From Hymenobacter telluris (GTDB taxonomy: Bacteria > Bacteroidota > Bacteroidia > Cytophagales > Hymenobacteraceae), in contig NZ_JAFLQZ010000024.1 in assembly GCF_017313265.1 (NCBI RefSeq), positions 1 to 64,000 on the forward strand: a stretch of 64,000 bases of DNA, given 5' to 3'. A program made the position numbers and the translations under genes. Shown one piece after another: positions 63,797 to 64,000 of this stretch; the first letter of the stretch is position 1; each line of letters opens with the position of its first letter. Below the pieces are notes generated by a model. That model had not been told where the DNA came from, did no database searches, and saw nothing but the letters and a program-made list of their open reading frames with translations.

Positions 63797-64000
63797 GAGG
63801 TGGTCTAGTTAAGCCGCACAGAAACAGGACGTATATTTCCTGAGTCATGAGCACAAAAAGCAGCAAGTCCACGCCGGATAGACGGCGCAAATACGACGAC
63901 GCTTTCAAAGCCGAGGCCCTGCGCCTGGCGTCAGAAAGTCGGAGCACGCAGGCCGCCGCCCAGCAGTTGGGCATCAGCCCCAAGCTACTTTATCGCTGGC
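63797..64000 (+). mobile_element. IS3-family element, left end (continues beyond window)
   Basis: Left terminal repeat GAGGTGGTCTAGTTAAGCCG, matching in inverted form the right end at 28374-28385. The transposase leader and OrfA follow. Confidence 0.8.
63847..64000 (+). CDS. IS3-family OrfA (partial)
   Basis: ATG 63847 opens MSTKSSKSTPDRRRKYDDAF, then EALRLASESRSTQAAAQQLG and ISPKLLYRW, cut by the window end. This is the HTH_Tnp_1 domain of OrfA, which binds the IS ends. The same protein in decayed form is found at 26790-27340. Confidence 0.9.
   Translation, partial: MSTKSSKSTPDRRRKYDDAFKAEALRLASESRSTQAAAQQLGISPKLLYRW

Overview
The window looks like part of a large accessory replicon (plasmid or chromid) of a Bacteroidota bacterium, most likely a Hymenobacter relative. 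Four things point there: PKD/Ig plus RHS surface proteins, near absence of Shine-Dalgarno sites, TAnnTTTG-type promoter boxes, and remnants of IS families common in that genus. The genus is an inference from protein style. The plasmid call rests on two Rep_3-type initiators, a 22-bp iteron array (about 59.57-59.69 kb), and a tyrosine recombinase next to a perfect 16-bp-arm inverted repeat.

Layout. 1-11.7 kb is a polymorphic-toxin surface locus: the 3' end of a PKD/Ig-like protein, a 254-aa exported protein, a 2477-aa RHS protein whose AT-rich tip carries a PD-(D/E)XK-like nuclease signature, a probable immunity gene, and a 40-aa membrane peptide. 11.7-14.6 kb is an insertion-sequence graveyard (IS1, IS3, IS3, IS5). 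14.8-23.3 kb holds a periplasmic OmpH-like chaperone and a compact eight-gene type II secretion/type IV pilus-like operon (pseudopilin, A24 peptidase, GspE, secretin, GspL/PilM-N-like, GspM/PilO-like, lipoprotein, GspC/PilP-like) with no GspF. 23.8-26.7 kb has a secreted SUEL-lectin-like protein and an acyltransferase. 26.8-28.4 kb is nested IS3/IS5 debris. 28.6-34.4 kb has a single-chain xanthine dehydrogenase and an unusual 344-aa CDA-fold deaminase. 34.6-36.8 kb has hsdM and IS1182-family pseudogenes.

37.4-54.5 kb is the most interesting part and looks like a defence/conflict island. One side has an AAA-TPR protein, a trypsin-AAA fusion and a divergent metallo-beta-lactamase (MBL) protein, resembling the composition I recall for AVAST type 1. 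After a DUF2235 hydrolase comes a four-gene operon on the minus strand: an MBL protein with a Gly-rich C-terminal tail, an E2-E1-JAB triple fusion, a gluzincin metalloprotease, and a further MBL protein. A structured-RNA candidate and an XRE-ImmA/PIN-like pair lie at its right edge. 54.6-55.6 kb is a zeta-toxin-like TA pair.

56-61 kb is the plasmid maintenance region (recombinase, XRE regulator with a palindromic operator, two Rep genes, iterons). 61-63.8 kb is an AraC regulator plus AzoR cassette bracketed by diverged direct repeats and MITE-like elements. The window ends inside the orfA gene of an IS3-family element.
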